Numbered from the stretch's first letter, positions 1-8,509 are shown. The stretch: DNA of 14,991 nt from an uncultured Ruminococcus sp. (GCA_910579835.1 CAJTWQ010000047.1:1-14991), one strand, 5' to 3'. Program-made: numbers and translations. Notes: generated by a model from the sequence alone, not told the origin.

Positions 1-2848
1 CATCGTTCAGACGAACTTCACCGTTGCAGTTTGCATCGCCCCAGATAATATCATCTTCTGGAGGATCAATCTCTCCGGTTGCCTTAGCAGCCTCATCCTG
101 CATGAATGATGCAATCCAAGCAAGAGGAGCGTTCCAGTTGATAGTAACCTCGTTTGTAGACCATGCTTCAATTGAGTCAACGAAGCATCTCTGCGACGGA
201 TTCTCAGGATCGCCGGGAACGAAAGCAAGAGCACGAACATAAGGATCCTGGAGACCTGCGTTAGGACCGCCGGAAAGGATTCCATCAGGAGCCATAGGCA
301 GAGTCTTGTCAAGCTCGTAAGACCAATATCTGTGGTGAGGATTCTTCTCCATGTAAGTACCGTAGCCGGTTACAAAGGAGAATGAAAGCGGGTTTGTACC
401 GAAGAGGTAGTCAAGAGCCTTAGATACACCGTTCATGTACTTAATGTCTTTGTCGATATCGTAAGCGTAAGCCATAACGATAGCGTTATTGATTACCATT
501 GAGTTTGAACCCCACTCATAGCCCTTGATCCAAATATCAGGATCGAGGTTGTTCGGGTCATTGTAAGCTTCTTCGGGAGCCTTATAAGGTATGCCGTAGC
601 CTTGCTCATTCTCAATCGCAATATACTCATCAGCAGCTTTCTTGATAGCGGACTGAACCTTTGAAAGCTCATCTGCTGAGAGAAGATCACTGTGGAGAGC
701 CAGTGAGAGAGTACCTGCGGAAGCAGTATTTCCCCAGTTAAAGGATGTATAAGAACCGTCCTTGTTTTCACCACCGACCATTCTTGTCTCACACTTATAA
801 GCGTAATCAGACTCGTCAATGATTGTCTTGAACTCTGCTGCAATGTCATCCTTGCCCATAGCCTTAGCAGAAAGGTAGATCTCGCAAGCTGCCCAGTATG
901 CGTCGTCCAATACATTGTTATCGCCGTAAGGTCCGCCGCCCTTTGCCTGCCACATAGGAGCATAGAGTGAATCCTCTCTGATCTCTTCCTTGCAGCATTC
1001 ACAATTCAGTGTAGGATGTGTTGTCTTTGTAGAATCATAAGGATAGTAGTGCTTTTTATATGCCTTGAATGCATCAACAGCTGTTGTGAGGTAATTTTCA
1101 GCCTTAGAGCTGTCAAACTCATTCCAAAGTCTTGCAGCCTGACCTGCACATGCGGAATAGTTAAGTGTAGCGGCAAACGTCGGAGGCTTTACGATACGAG
1201 TAGTTTCCCATTCTGTTTCATAGTCCCAAGGTCTTGTAGCAAGTCCTGTCCACTTATGGTCGTGGAGCTTGTGATAATAGAGACCGTCGTACTTACCCCA
1301 TGCGCTGTCGCTGGAAACGACCTTCATCTGAGCGATCCAGTCAAGTTCAACGGCTGCTTCGTCAAGAACGTCAGGAATCTTATTTCCATTTTCAGGAATT
1401 ACAACAATACCAGAATCGTCATCAAACTTTCCTTTATAGTCTTCCTGCTTGATAGCTCTCTCGTACATATTCTGGAGAGTCCAGATAGAAATACCGCCGT
1501 TAACAACGTACTTACCATGGTCTCCAGCATCGTACCAACCGCCGTTAGCAGTAAGCGTACCGGACTTGTAAGTACCGGTTGCCTCATCTTGGGAAGAATA
1601 CTCGTTCTTCCAGATCTTCTGAATTGAAGCCGTATCGTTCTTATGACCGCCCTTATGACCCATTCCTGTACCCTTGCCGTCAGAACCGCCTGATGTACAG
1701 TATTTATCTTCAATATCAATACCGGAACGGTTCTGATAGAAGTAGTTCATTGCATTTGTAAGAATGTTGTGGCTCTCATCATAGTAGATGTTGTCGCCGA
1801 TATTGAACTCGAAAGATCTCCAGTCCTCTCCCTGGATCTGGATATAATATCTGCCGGGAGTCTCGAACTCAGAGAAATCGAGCTTGCAAACGCTGTCGGC
1901 AGAATCCCCATCTTTCTCAGGAGCAGTAGATGTTCCTGTCCATACAGCCTTGCCTGTAGAAGCGTCGCATACGTCAAATTTATATGTGCCGCTAAGATTG
2001 ATCTTTGTAGCGTTAGGCAGAACATCGCCCTGGTTATCACCGAGAACAGCGACCTTAGCCAGATTTGAATAGTAACCAACCTGGTTTACAGAAACGAAGT
2101 TAACAGACTTGCCGTCCTTGAGAACCTGACTCTTTGCTTCCTCTGAAAAGTTAGCGCCGTAATCACGGTTTGTTGCGCCGAATGAGTTAGAAGGATCTGC
2201 ATCGCAGTCATCGCAGGTCGTACAAACGATGGACATATCGTCAAACCAAAGCTCGTCGCCTGCCTGAGCGTTGCCGCCGAAGCCGTTGGAGTCTTTAGCG
2301 TAGTGGAACGTCCACTCCATACCTTCAAGATCCTTGGTAGGTGTAAAAGTACCAGAGAACTCCTGATATTCGGTAGTCAGCTTAACAGGGCTTCCCCACT
2401 GACCGCCCATGTGAGGTCCCATGTGCATATCTTTTGAATTTCCGTCAAGTTCGAAATATTCTTCCATTGTTCCGCCGATCTCACCGATCTTGGAACAAAG
2501 TTCCATGCCGTTTCTCTTTGCCTTCGCTTTAAAGCTTACTTTGTAAACATGACCTGCCTTAAAGTTGAGATTTCTGTGACGGAACTGAAGATCCCACTTG
2601 GACTTTTCGCCGCCCTCCGGAACCTTTACTGTAATGTGGAATGCTTCGTCTTCAAGTCTGAAGTCCTGCTTAGCAGGCGATGTTTCACATGTGTGCCAAG
2701 GCAGCGCCTTATTTGTAAATGATGTTTCACCGAGAACCTGTCCTGCTGATGCGCTCATAGGAGCAACAGTAGCAACAGAAGGCGCAATCATAGTTACAGC
2801 CATGAGACTGGCGGCAATTGCCTTTGCAACTTTTGATTTTTTGTGCAT
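1..2848 (-). CDS. GH9 cellulase, CBM4-like + Ig-like + GH9 + dockerin (C-terminus cut by window edge)
   Basis: Secreted cellulosomal endoglucanase or processive cellulase that cleaves beta-1,4-glucan by inversion. The frame is open from the ATG at 2848 to the window edge (949 codons seen). Residues 1-35 are a signal peptide (MHKKSKVAK, hydrophobic core, ASA end). About 40-205 is a beta-rich module ending DELWFDDMSIVC, like CBM4/CBM_4_9. About 250-345 is the CelD-type Ig-like module (VSVNQVGYYS), and about 358-915 is the GH9 (alpha/alpha)6 barrel. GGWYDAGDHGKYV places the catalytic Asp pair at 440/443, followed by KNPHHRYW and then NEVTINWNAPL with acid Glu900. A short acidic linker leads to the dockerin from Trp936 (first loop D938, N940, N942, D949), and the rest lies outside the window. 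RBS GGGAGGG lies 8 nt upstream. It follows a second GH9 gene on the same strand but has its own promoter. The N-terminal module family is the least certain part. Confidence 0.95.
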   Translation of the reverse strand, partial: MHKKSKVAKAIAASLMAVTMIAPSVATVAPMSASAGQVLGETSFTNKALPWHTCETSPAKQDFRLEDEAFHITVKVPEGGEKSKWDLQFRHRNLNFKAGHVYKVSFKAKAKRNGMELCSKIGEIGGTMEEYFELDGNSKDMHMGPHMGGQWGSPVKLTTEYQEFSGTFTPTKDLEGMEWTFHYAKDSNGFGGNAQAGDELWFDDMSIVCTTCDDCDADPSNSFGATNRDYGANFSEEAKSQVLKDGKSVNFVSVNQVGYYSNLAKVAVLGDNQGDVLPNATKINLSGTYKFDVCDASTGKAVWTGTSTAPEKDGDSADSVCKLDFSEFETPGRYYIQIQGEDWRSFEFNIGDNIYYDESHNILTNAMNYFYQNRSGIDIEDKYCTSGGSDGKGTGMGHKGGHKNDTASIQKIWKNEYSSQDEATGTYKSGTLTANGGWYDAGDHGKYVVNGGISIWTLQNMYERAIKQEDYKGKFDDDSGIVVIPENGNKIPDVLDEAAVELDWIAQMKVVSSDSAWGKYDGLYYHKLHDHKWTGLATRPWDYETEWETTRIVKPPTFAATLNYSACAGQAARLWNEFDSSKAENYLTTAVDAFKAYKKHYYPYDSTKTTHPTLNCECCKEEIREDSLYAPMWQAKGGGPYGDNNVLDDAYWAACEIYLSAKAMGKDDIAAEFKTIIDESDYAYKCETRMVGGENKDGSYTSFNWGNTASAGTLSLALHSDLLSADELSKVQSAIKKAADEYIAIENEQGYGIPYKAPEEAYNDPNNLDPDIWIKGYEWGSNSMVINNAIVMAYAYDIDKDIKYMNGVSKALDYLFGTNPLSFSFVTGYGTYMEKNPHHRYWSYELDKTLPMAPDGILSGGPNAGLQDPYVRALAFVPGDPENPSQRCFVDSIEAWSTNEVTINWNAPLAWIASFMQDEAAKATGEIDPPEDDIIWGDANCNGEVRLND

Positions 2849-2986
2849 TTATATACCCTCCCAATAAATTTAAAATATTTTTATAACGCAGCGCCAGTGC
2901 ATACACTGCGATTATAGCGTTTATGGTACAAGATGAAAAGAGTGCCTGAAAGGCGAAATTGCACTCACCTGCTTTTCATCAATCTT
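2849..2986 (-). promoter_or_regulatory. Structured 5' leader of the first GH9 gene
   Basis: The predicted transcript begins near 2980 and has an untranslated leader of about 130 nt. The first hairpin starts at the very 5' end: 9 bp (GATGAAAAG with CTTTTCATC), a one-sided 6-nt bulge (CAGGTG), 5 bp (AGTGC with GCACT) and a 15-nt loop that holds a smaller GCC/GGC hairpin (2932-2980). The second, at 2885-2921, pairs AACGC with GCGTT around an inner CAGTG/CACTG stem. An AT-rich stretch and the GGGAGGG ribosome binding site follow. There is no run of T after either hairpin, so classical attenuation is not suggested. It could be a stability element or an unrecognised regulatory RNA. I do not recognise a known riboswitch class. 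Confidence 0.5.
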
Positions 2987-3015
2987 ATTATATTATATCC
3001 TAAAAAAAAAGTAAA
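2987..3015 (-). promoter_or_regulatory. Sigma-70-like promoter of the first GH9 gene
   Basis: On the minus strand, TTTACT (3015-3010) is followed by a 17-nt spacer and TATAAT (2992-2987). An overlapping second TATAAT sits at 2997-2992. The spacer is mostly a T-run. Transcription would start near 2980, exactly at the foot of the leader hairpin. Confidence 0.65.
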
Positions 3016-3086
3016 TAGCTTTTCTGGAATTTCGTGCATTATTCCAATGACATATCAATTAAATTGTGCACAATGACAAATAATTC

Positions 3087-3119
3087 AAAAAATAAGAGGG
3101 CACAAGAAGCCCTCTTATT
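3087..3119 (-). terminator. Rho-independent terminator of the second GH9 gene
   Basis: An 11-bp perfect stem (AATAAGAGGGC at 3091-3101 with 3109-3119) and a 7-nt loop lie 22 nt past the stop codon of the minus-strand cellulase. On the minus strand the stem is followed by TTTT. It separates the second GH9 gene from the promoter of the first. Confidence 0.85.
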
Positions 3120-3141
3120 AATCATATATGAATTAATTAAA

Positions 3142-5568
3142 TCAACTTTCAGGAAGCTTTGTAACAAGACCAATAAGATACTTTTGAATCACAAGCGCAT
3201 CCATATTAGTAAGACCGTCACCGTTGTTGGAAACATCTCCGTTTTTCATGCCAGTTTCCGTAATATGAGATTTATCTGTGCCGTTCACGCCGTAAACATC
3301 GGGATTTCCGATAGCCTGCATAACAAGCACGGCGTCATTGAGACGTACCTCTCCGTTGCAGTTAGCGTCGCCCCACAAAACATCTGGAATAGGCTGATCA
3401 AGATCGGCTCCGGGAACAGCCGTTGTACCGTCAGGCTCCGTTCCCCATACAAGAATATCGTTTACATACATGGTGATATGCTCATTAAGAGCCGCCTTGT
3501 AGGACGATGCACTGAGATTGATGCCGCTCTGTACTCCTTCAAATGACCAGTCGTTCGAGGGATCCCAAGCTCCTTCCGTAGACTTACCATCAATTGCGTC
3601 GGGGATAGAAACTCTGAACTGTACCTCGCATCTGAATTCACTCTGACCTGTAGGCATGATAGCTCTGCCGTCCTCAAAGGCAATTTCAGCGTAGTAAGTA
3701 TTTCCGGTAGGATCGCCTTCATATTTAATAGGCTTGCCTGATGTGGTCGCATAGCCCTGCTGTCCCTCCTGATACTGCTGAGAGCCGATCTTAACGCTTA
3801 TGTCGTCAATGGTAAGCCCTGCCGCAAGCACTTCGGAAACATCGAAATAATAACGAAACTTGACGTCCTTTGCCACACGGGCCGGCCATGCAGTATGATT
3901 CATTGCCCAGACTTTTATCTCGCTGTAGCTGTTGCCGCTGCCGTTGAGAGTAGCGCCAATCTGCCATTCTGCCCACTTCGGTTTCTCAGGCTGCGGGAAG
4001 TCGGCGAGTATCTCTCCGCCGTAGTCGTCAATCATAGCGCAAAGACAAGCCGTATATCCTGCGTTGTAGTCTATAGCCACCTCGGTATTTACATACGAAC
4101 CGTTATCATCTTTAAATGAGCCGTCGGGATTGGGACCGCCTTCCAAAGCTCCGTAAAGAACGTGAGCGTACTCTGTCTGCCAGTCGGTATCGTCAGGCTC
4201 GCAGCCCAGTGAATTCCAGTGATCATCATGGATTCCCGAAGCTCCTCTGTGGTGGATGTTTACGGGATTCTTCTCGCCCATGCCGACAACGTAGCTTAGA
4301 CCGAGATCATTGTCACCGAAAGCATAATCCATCATTTTCTTTGCCCATGTATTGTATTTGTCGCAAAGAGCGGGATCATCCTTGAAGATCGTATCGCAGG
4401 AAAGCTTTGCAAGCCACGCCGCATTTTCCGTATATCTGAGAGTTCCCCAGCCTGCACCGTCAACAACGGTCATACCGTCAGGAGTCCAGCCGCCTACAGG
4501 CTTTCTGCCGTTATAACCGCCGATCATATAATCAAGGTGGTGGGAAACATGGTCGATCCACTCCTGCTTACCGGTATTTATGGCATAGAGGAGAGCAGCA
4601 GCCTGCGTTGTATCATCCCAGCAGAAACACCATGAATATTTCCAATCAGTGGACTGAGATTCCTTGGGGAAGATCGGAATATACTTTTCTTCACACAAAT
4701 CGAGGTAGGACTTATCTCCCGTAGCCATGTACATCCAGTTTGCAGCATACATAAGCTCATCAACGAAGTTGTCCGTTCCCTGATTGTTCTTTGTGTTGTA
4801 ATATTTTCCCTGTTTGCCCTGATCGTCGTTGGCTTCGTCTCCTTTTTCAGCCCACACGTCATTTGCAAGCTTAAAGAGACTTTCGGCATGTTTGAGATAT
4901 TCCTTTGCGGCGGCAGGATCCTCATCCTTGAATACGATATATCCGCCTGCCATAGCCGCTGCCATTTCTGCAATGGTGGTACAGTTGGTGATCTCGTCGT
5001 AGGGTCTTTCCTCCGTCTCGTTTTTGAGATTGAATTTCCTTATATATACCTCGGGACTTCCGTACCATACATGGTCGAATCCGTCCTCGCCGATCGTGCC
5101 GATAACCTTGTCACCCTTGTCGCAGGCGGCAACATAATCAAGGCCCCATTTGAGATTGCGCAGATACAGGTCGTAAAGTCCTGCTTTCTTGACCGCGTCC
5201 TTATACTCAATAAGTCCCCATGAGAGTACAGAGGCCGTATAGGCGTTGGTCAGAGCAAATTTGAGATGATCTCCTGCGTCGAACCAGCCTCCGTCGATAA
5301 TATCGGAGGGCGTACCGTCCTCCTTTATCATGGAATCGGCTCGCCATGAAACCTGATTCCATTCCGGAAGCTTTCCTGCCTGCTGTACTTCATAAAAGAA
5401 CATGGACTTCTGGAGCGCTTCAGCGTAATTTATGTCGGATTCCGCTTCCTGTGCCGCAGGCGCTTTTGAATTTTCGCCGTTTGCCGGCAAATAAGCAGCC
5501 ATTCCTGCTGTAATAGCCGCTGCTGACAATATTGATGTCATTGCGGCAGTCATTTTCTTGAATTTCAA
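3142..5568 (-). CDS. GH9 cellulase (GH9-CBM3c-dockerin), TTG start
   Basis: Secreted cellulosomal processive endoglucanase, 808 residues. Residues 1-about 30 are a signal peptide (KFKK, then an Ala-rich core). About 45-520 is the GH9 domain: GGWFDAGDHLKF gives the catalytic Asp pair D97/D100, NPVNIHHRGA is the conserved His/Arg motif, and NTEVAIDYNAGY gives acid Glu496. About 530-705 matches a CBM3c module (KWAEWQIGATLNG, IKVWAMNHTAWPAR), the module that in theme-B GH9 enzymes feeds the cellulose chain to the active site. After a Pro/Asp-rich linker the dockerin runs from 732 to 803: first loop WGDANCNGEVRLND, second GDVSNNGDGLTNMDAL with one extra residue in the loop, a ruminococcal trait. 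The start is TTG at 5568 because AGAGGGG lies 8 nt upstream; the in-frame ATG five codons later would be 23 nt away. It has its own promoter and terminator. Confidence 0.97.
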   Translation of the reverse strand: MKFKKMTAAMTSILSAAAITAGMAAYLPANGENSKAPAAQEAESDINYAEALQKSMFFYEVQQAGKLPEWNQVSWRADSMIKEDGTPSDIIDGGWFDAGDHLKFALTNAYTASVLSWGLIEYKDAVKKAGLYDLYLRNLKWGLDYVAACDKGDKVIGTIGEDGFDHVWYGSPEVYIRKFNLKNETEERPYDEITNCTTIAEMAAAMAGGYIVFKDEDPAAAKEYLKHAESLFKLANDVWAEKGDEANDDQGKQGKYYNTKNNQGTDNFVDELMYAANWMYMATGDKSYLDLCEEKYIPIFPKESQSTDWKYSWCFCWDDTTQAAALLYAINTGKQEWIDHVSHHLDYMIGGYNGRKPVGGWTPDGMTVVDGAGWGTLRYTENAAWLAKLSCDTIFKDDPALCDKYNTWAKKMMDYAFGDNDLGLSYVVGMGEKNPVNIHHRGASGIHDDHWNSLGCEPDDTDWQTEYAHVLYGALEGGPNPDGSFKDDNGSYVNTEVAIDYNAGYTACLCAMIDDYGGEILADFPQPEKPKWAEWQIGATLNGSGNSYSEIKVWAMNHTAWPARVAKDVKFRYYFDVSEVLAAGLTIDDISVKIGSQQYQEGQQGYATTSGKPIKYEGDPTGNTYYAEIAFEDGRAIMPTGQSEFRCEVQFRVSIPDAIDGKSTEGAWDPSNDWSFEGVQSGINLSASSYKAALNEHITMYVNDILVWGTEPDGTTAVPGADLDQPIPDVLWGDANCNGEVRLNDAVLVMQAIGNPDVYGVNGTDKSHITETGMKNGDVSNNGDGLTNMDALVIQKYLIGLVTKLPES

Positions 5569-5576
5569 TTTGCATA

Positions 5577-5585
5577 CCCCTCTCT
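5577..5585 (-). promoter_or_regulatory. RBS that fixes the TTG start of the second GH9 gene
   Basis: AGAGAGGGG on the minus strand ends 8 nt before TTG 5568. An out-of-frame ATG (5575-5573) sits only one base after the GGGG, too close for normal initiation. This supports TTG as the start even though an ATG lies nearer. Confidence 0.65.
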
Positions 5586-5599
5586 GAACCCCGGAACAT

Positions 5600-5609
5600 T
5601 ATCCGGATA
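5600..5609. promoter_or_regulatory. Perfect 10-bp palindrome near the second GH9 start site
   Basis: TATCCGGATA is a perfect palindrome about 15 bp downstream of the minus-strand -10, in the first part of the predicted transcript, with a second CCGGAA nearby. It could be an operator half or pair for a repressor. No regulator is encoded in the window, and chance is possible. Confidence 0.2.
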
Positions 5610-5624
5610 CAATTATACAAATAT

Positions 5625-5653
5625 ACTATACACTATTTACCGGCATTTGTCAA
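5625..5653 (-). promoter_or_regulatory. Sigma-70-like promoter of the second GH9 gene
   Basis: On the minus strand, TTGACA (5653-5648), a 17-nt spacer and TATAGT (5630-5625). Transcription would start near 5618 and give a leader of about 50 nt. It lies back-to-back with the symporter promoter, the two -35 boxes being 31 bp apart. Confidence 0.75.
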
Positions 5654-5684
5654 GTGCATATATGAAATTATTTTCCAAAAAATA

Positions 5685-5713
5685 TTGACGAATCATGAAT
5701 TATAGTGTATAAT
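5685..5713 (+). promoter_or_regulatory. Sigma-70-like promoter of the putP-like symporter
   Basis: TTGACG (5685-5690), a 17-nt spacer and TATAAT (5708-5713). The -10 is followed by ATTAAT, giving a 12-nt string also found at two other promoters in the window. Divergent from the cellulase promoter. Confidence 0.75.
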
Positions 5714-5749
5714 ATTAATTACTTATAGAAATATGCAAAGGAGTTTATC

Positions 5750-7303
5750 ATGAGCACATCAACAATCATCATTATGATTACCATTATCGCTTATATGGCT
5801 ATGATGATAATCATCGGAATCTCTTTTTCCAGAAAGAATTCCAGCGTCGGAGACTTCTATCTCGGCGGAAGAAAGCTTGGGCCTATAGTAACGGCAATGA
5901 GCGCCGAAGCCTCGGATATGAGCAGCTGGCTCCTTATGGGACTTCCCGGAGTAGCATACCTGACCGGAGGCGCTGAGGCAGGATGGACAGCTATCGGTCT
6001 GGCTGTCGGTACATACCTTAACTGGCTTATCGTGGCAAAAAGGCTGAGAGTTTACTCCAACCGCTGCGGAGCTATAACTATCCCCGACTTTTTCTCAAAC
6101 CGATACCGGGACAATAAAAAAGTTCTTATGGGCGCAACGGCTCTCATTATTCTTATTTTCTTCGTTCCTTACACAAGCTCCGGATTTGCTGCATGCGGAA
6201 CGCTTTTCAGTCAGCTTTTCGGCTGGGACTATCACCTTGCCATGATCTTTTCCGCCGTTATCATCATTGCATACACCTGTACAGGCGGCTTTATGGCTGC
6301 AAGCTTCACCGATCTCATACAGAGTATCGTTATGACTCTTGCCCTCATAAGCATCGTCGGATTCGGCGTTCATACCGCAGGCGGATTCAGTGAGGTTATT
6401 GACAATGCAAAAGATATACCTGGCTATTTTTCTCTGGATCACATCCACGTCCTTCCCGAAAAAGCCGGAGAAGCAGGTTCCTCCGAAAAATATTCTCTCC
6501 TGACTATAGCTTCTCTCTTAGCCTGGGGACTTGGGTACTTCGGAATGCCACATATTCTCCTCCGCTTTATGGCCATCAAGGACAAAAACAAAATTAAAAC
6601 CTCAAGAAGAATTGCCTCCGTATGGGTAGTTATTTCAATGGCTATTGCGATTTTCATTGGATTTATCGGAAATGCAATTGCCAAAGCAGGTAAAATTGAT
6701 GCGCTTAATTCCGACAATTCACAGCAGATCATCATAAAAATGGCTCGGTTCATGGCTGACAACCATGTCGGTCTTGCTATTATTGCCGGTCTTGTATTTG
6801 CCGGAATTCTGGCATGTACCATGTCCACCTCCGACTCGCAGCTTTTAGCTGCATCCTCAAGTATGTCCGAAAATATTCTGAAAGGCGTTTTCGGAATAAA
6901 GCTTTCGGACAAGCAGTCCATGCTTGTGGCAAGAGCCGTACTTGTTATAATCGCCGTACTTGGCGTTGCTATCGCATGGGATGAAAACAGCTCTGTTTTT
7001 GAAATTGTTTCCTTTGCCTGGGCAGGCTTCGGCGCAACCTTTGGTCCTGTAATGCTCACAGCTCTTTTCTGGAAGCGTTCCAATAAATACGGCGCGGTTG
7101 CCGGAATTGGCGTCGGTGCAGTCATGGTATTCGCATGGAAATTCGGCATTAGCAAACTCGGCGGCGTTTTTGCAATTTATGAGCTTCTCCCTGCGTTTAT
7201 TGCAGCGCTCATTGCTATCATTATTGTTTCCCTTGCAACTGCTGCTCCTGAAAAGGAAATTACAGAGGAATTTGACAGCATTAAAACTGAAATGAACTCA
7301 TAA
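5750..7303 (+). CDS. putP: Sodium/proline symporter, PutP family
   Basis: Membrane protein of 517 residues in the sodium:solute symporter family, close to the 502 residues of E. coli PutP. It imports L-proline with Na+. The first helix (STSTIIIMITIIAYMAMMIIIG) is followed by a loop with FYLGGRKLGP and then AEASDMSSWLLMGLPG, the PutP signature for the Na+/proline site in helix II. Around a dozen hydrophobic segments follow, including the STSDSQLLAASSS stretch and GFGATFGPVML. RBS AAAGGAG sits 6 nt before the ATG. It is single-gene: its own promoter upstream and a terminator directly after. Substrate is inferred from the family signature; a related amino acid is possible. The gene is divergent from a cellulase without an obvious functional link. 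Confidence 0.93.
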   Translation: MSTSTIIIMITIIAYMAMMIIIGISFSRKNSSVGDFYLGGRKLGPIVTAMSAEASDMSSWLLMGLPGVAYLTGGAEAGWTAIGLAVGTYLNWLIVAKRLRVYSNRCGAITIPDFFSNRYRDNKKVLMGATALIILIFFVPYTSSGFAACGTLFSQLFGWDYHLAMIFSAVIIIAYTCTGGFMAASFTDLIQSIVMTLALISIVGFGVHTAGGFSEVIDNAKDIPGYFSLDHIHVLPEKAGEAGSSEKYSLLTIASLLAWGLGYFGMPHILLRFMAIKDKNKIKTSRRIASVWVVISMAIAIFIGFIGNAIAKAGKIDALNSDNSQQIIIKMARFMADNHVGLAIIAGLVFAGILACTMSTSDSQLLAASSSMSENILKGVFGIKLSDKQSMLVARAVLVIIAVLGVAIAWDENSSVFEIVSFAWAGFGATFGPVMLTALFWKRSNKYGAVAGIGVGAVMVFAWKFGISKLGGVFAIYELLPAFIAALIAIIIVSLATAAPEKEITEEFDSIKTEMNS

Positions 7304-7307
7304 TACA

Positions 7308-7346
7308 AACGGCTCTGCTTTATGGTAAGGCAGAGTCGTTATTTTT
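7308..7346 (+). terminator. Rho-independent terminator of the symporter gene
   Basis: An 11-bp stem (AACGGCTCTGC with GCAGAGTCGTT, one G-T pair) with an 11-nt loop, followed by ATTTTT, begins 5 nt after the stop codon. Confidence 0.85.
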
Positions 7347-7354
7347 CATTGCTC

Positions 7355-7383
7355 TTGAAATATATCTGAAAATCTGATATAAT
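7355..7383 (+). promoter_or_regulatory. Promoter of the peptidase operon
   Basis: TTGAAA (7355-7360), a 17-nt spacer and TATAAT (7378-7383), then ATTAAT as at the neighbouring promoters. The leader to the ATG at 7491 is about 100 nt. It contains a possible weak AACTAA/TTAGTT pairing (7425-7452) but no T-box or riboswitch I recognise. Confidence 0.7.
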
Positions 7384-7490
7384 ATTAATGGGGCATCTGA
7401 CTCCTGAATAATTTATGCGAAGAACTAAATGAAAAAATTCAAGGGTTAGTTGATACATCAAATAAGGAATTATTTTGAAAGGAAAAAACA

Positions 7491-8495
7491 ATGGATATAA
7501 AACAAATTATAACGGCCCTTGCCGAAGCGGACGGAGCATCCGGAAGCGAAACTCACGCAGCCGTAATTGCTCTTAATATGCTGAAAAAATACTGCCCCGA
7601 CGCAGAAATAATAAAAGGAAACGTTATCGGACATCTCGGAAAATTCCGCATCGGACTCCCATCTCTTGTACTGGACGCACATATCGACCAGATCGGCATG
7701 ATTGTGACGCATATCACCAGCGACGGTTTTATAAAAATCGGAAATCTTGGCGGGATCGACCGCCGTCTGCTGCCGGCACAGCCCGTAATTATACACGGAA
7801 AAACTGATATTCCCGGAATCGTATGCTCTGTTCCGCCGCATCTTTCAGCCGGTGACAGCAAGGTGATCTCCTTTGAGGAAGCTGCAATTGATACCGGACT
7901 TGCGAAAGAAGAGCTTGAACAGATCGTCTCTCCCGGAGATGCCATAACATTTGACGTAAAATGCCGCAGTCTTATCGGTTCACGCATCACTGCCGGCGCG
8001 CTTGACGACCGCTGCGGAATTGCCGCTATCCTCTACGCCCTTGAACTTATCGGTGATACCTCTGCTAAATACAACGTTACCGTTGTTTTTTCGACGCAGG
8101 AGGAACTGGGAGAACGAGGCGCCAAACTCGGAGCCTACGAAACGAATCCGGATATTGCCATTGCCGTTGATGTAAGCTTTGCCTATGCCGAGGGTGAGGA
8201 CAGGCTGAAATGCGGCGATCTTGGAAAAGGCCCCATGATAGGTATATCCCCCTGCCTTTCAAGACGTATATTCAACGAGCTTACAGCAGCAGCCGAATCT
8301 GCTCATCTGCGTTACCAGATCGAAGTAATGAACGATCTCACATCCACAAATGCAGACCAGTATTCCGTCAGCAGGGACGGTGCAGAGGTTTGTACGCTGT
8401 CTGTTCCGCTTAGAAATATGCATACCCCCGCCGAAGTCATCGACATTGAAGATGTAAGACTCACAGGCGAGCTTCTTGCAGCATTTATAGTTTAA
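7491..8495 (+). CDS. M42 family metallo-aminopeptidase (first paralogue)
   Basis: Cytoplasmic dinuclear metal aminopeptidase of the M42 (FrvX/TET/PepA-like) family that trims N-terminal residues from short peptides; 334 residues, normal for the family. All expected active-site positions are visible: LDAHIDQIG (metal ligand His64, catalytic-support Asp66), ALDDRCG (bridging Asp172), TQEELGERG (general base Glu204, ligand Glu205), VDVSFA (ligand Asp227) and NMHTPAEVID (ligand His311). The middle PPHLSAGDSK and the segment before it match the inserted dodecamerisation domain. No signal peptide. RBS GAAAGG lies 8 nt before the ATG. It is first in a four-gene operon and sits 14 nt ahead of a second M42 gene. 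Substrate preference cannot be read from sequence; some relatives are annotated as glucanases, which I think wrong for this fold. Confidence 0.93.
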   Translation: MDIKQIITALAEADGASGSETHAAVIALNMLKKYCPDAEIIKGNVIGHLGKFRIGLPSLVLDAHIDQIGMIVTHITSDGFIKIGNLGGIDRRLLPAQPVIIHGKTDIPGIVCSVPPHLSAGDSKVISFEEAAIDTGLAKEELEQIVSPGDAITFDVKCRSLIGSRITAGALDDRCGIAAILYALELIGDTSAKYNVTVVFSTQEELGERGAKLGAYETNPDIAIAVDVSFAYAEGEDRLKCGDLGKGPMIGISPCLSRRIFNELTAAAESAHLRYQIEVMNDLTSTNADQYSVSRDGAEVCTLSVPLRNMHTPAEVIDIEDVRLTGELLAAFIV

Positions 8496-8509
8496 GGAGG
8501 TTTACGGAA

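Noticed and set aside
1016..1627. Plus-strand open frame of 203 codons, Cys-rich
   Set aside because: It is antisense to the GH9 catalytic domain, whose reading frame is continuous and full of family motifs.
3034..3546. Plus-strand open frame running through the terminator into the second GH9 gene
   Set aside because: It crosses a terminator and the antisense of the dockerin; no family features.
6439..7155. Minus-strand open frame of 238 codons opposite the symporter
   Set aside because: Shadow of the membrane-protein gene; no plausible RBS or domain.
7390..7490. 100-nt leader of the peptidase operon as a riboswitch or T-box
   Set aside because: Only a weak 6-bp pairing is visible, with no T-box sequence, terminator/antiterminator or known aptamer core.
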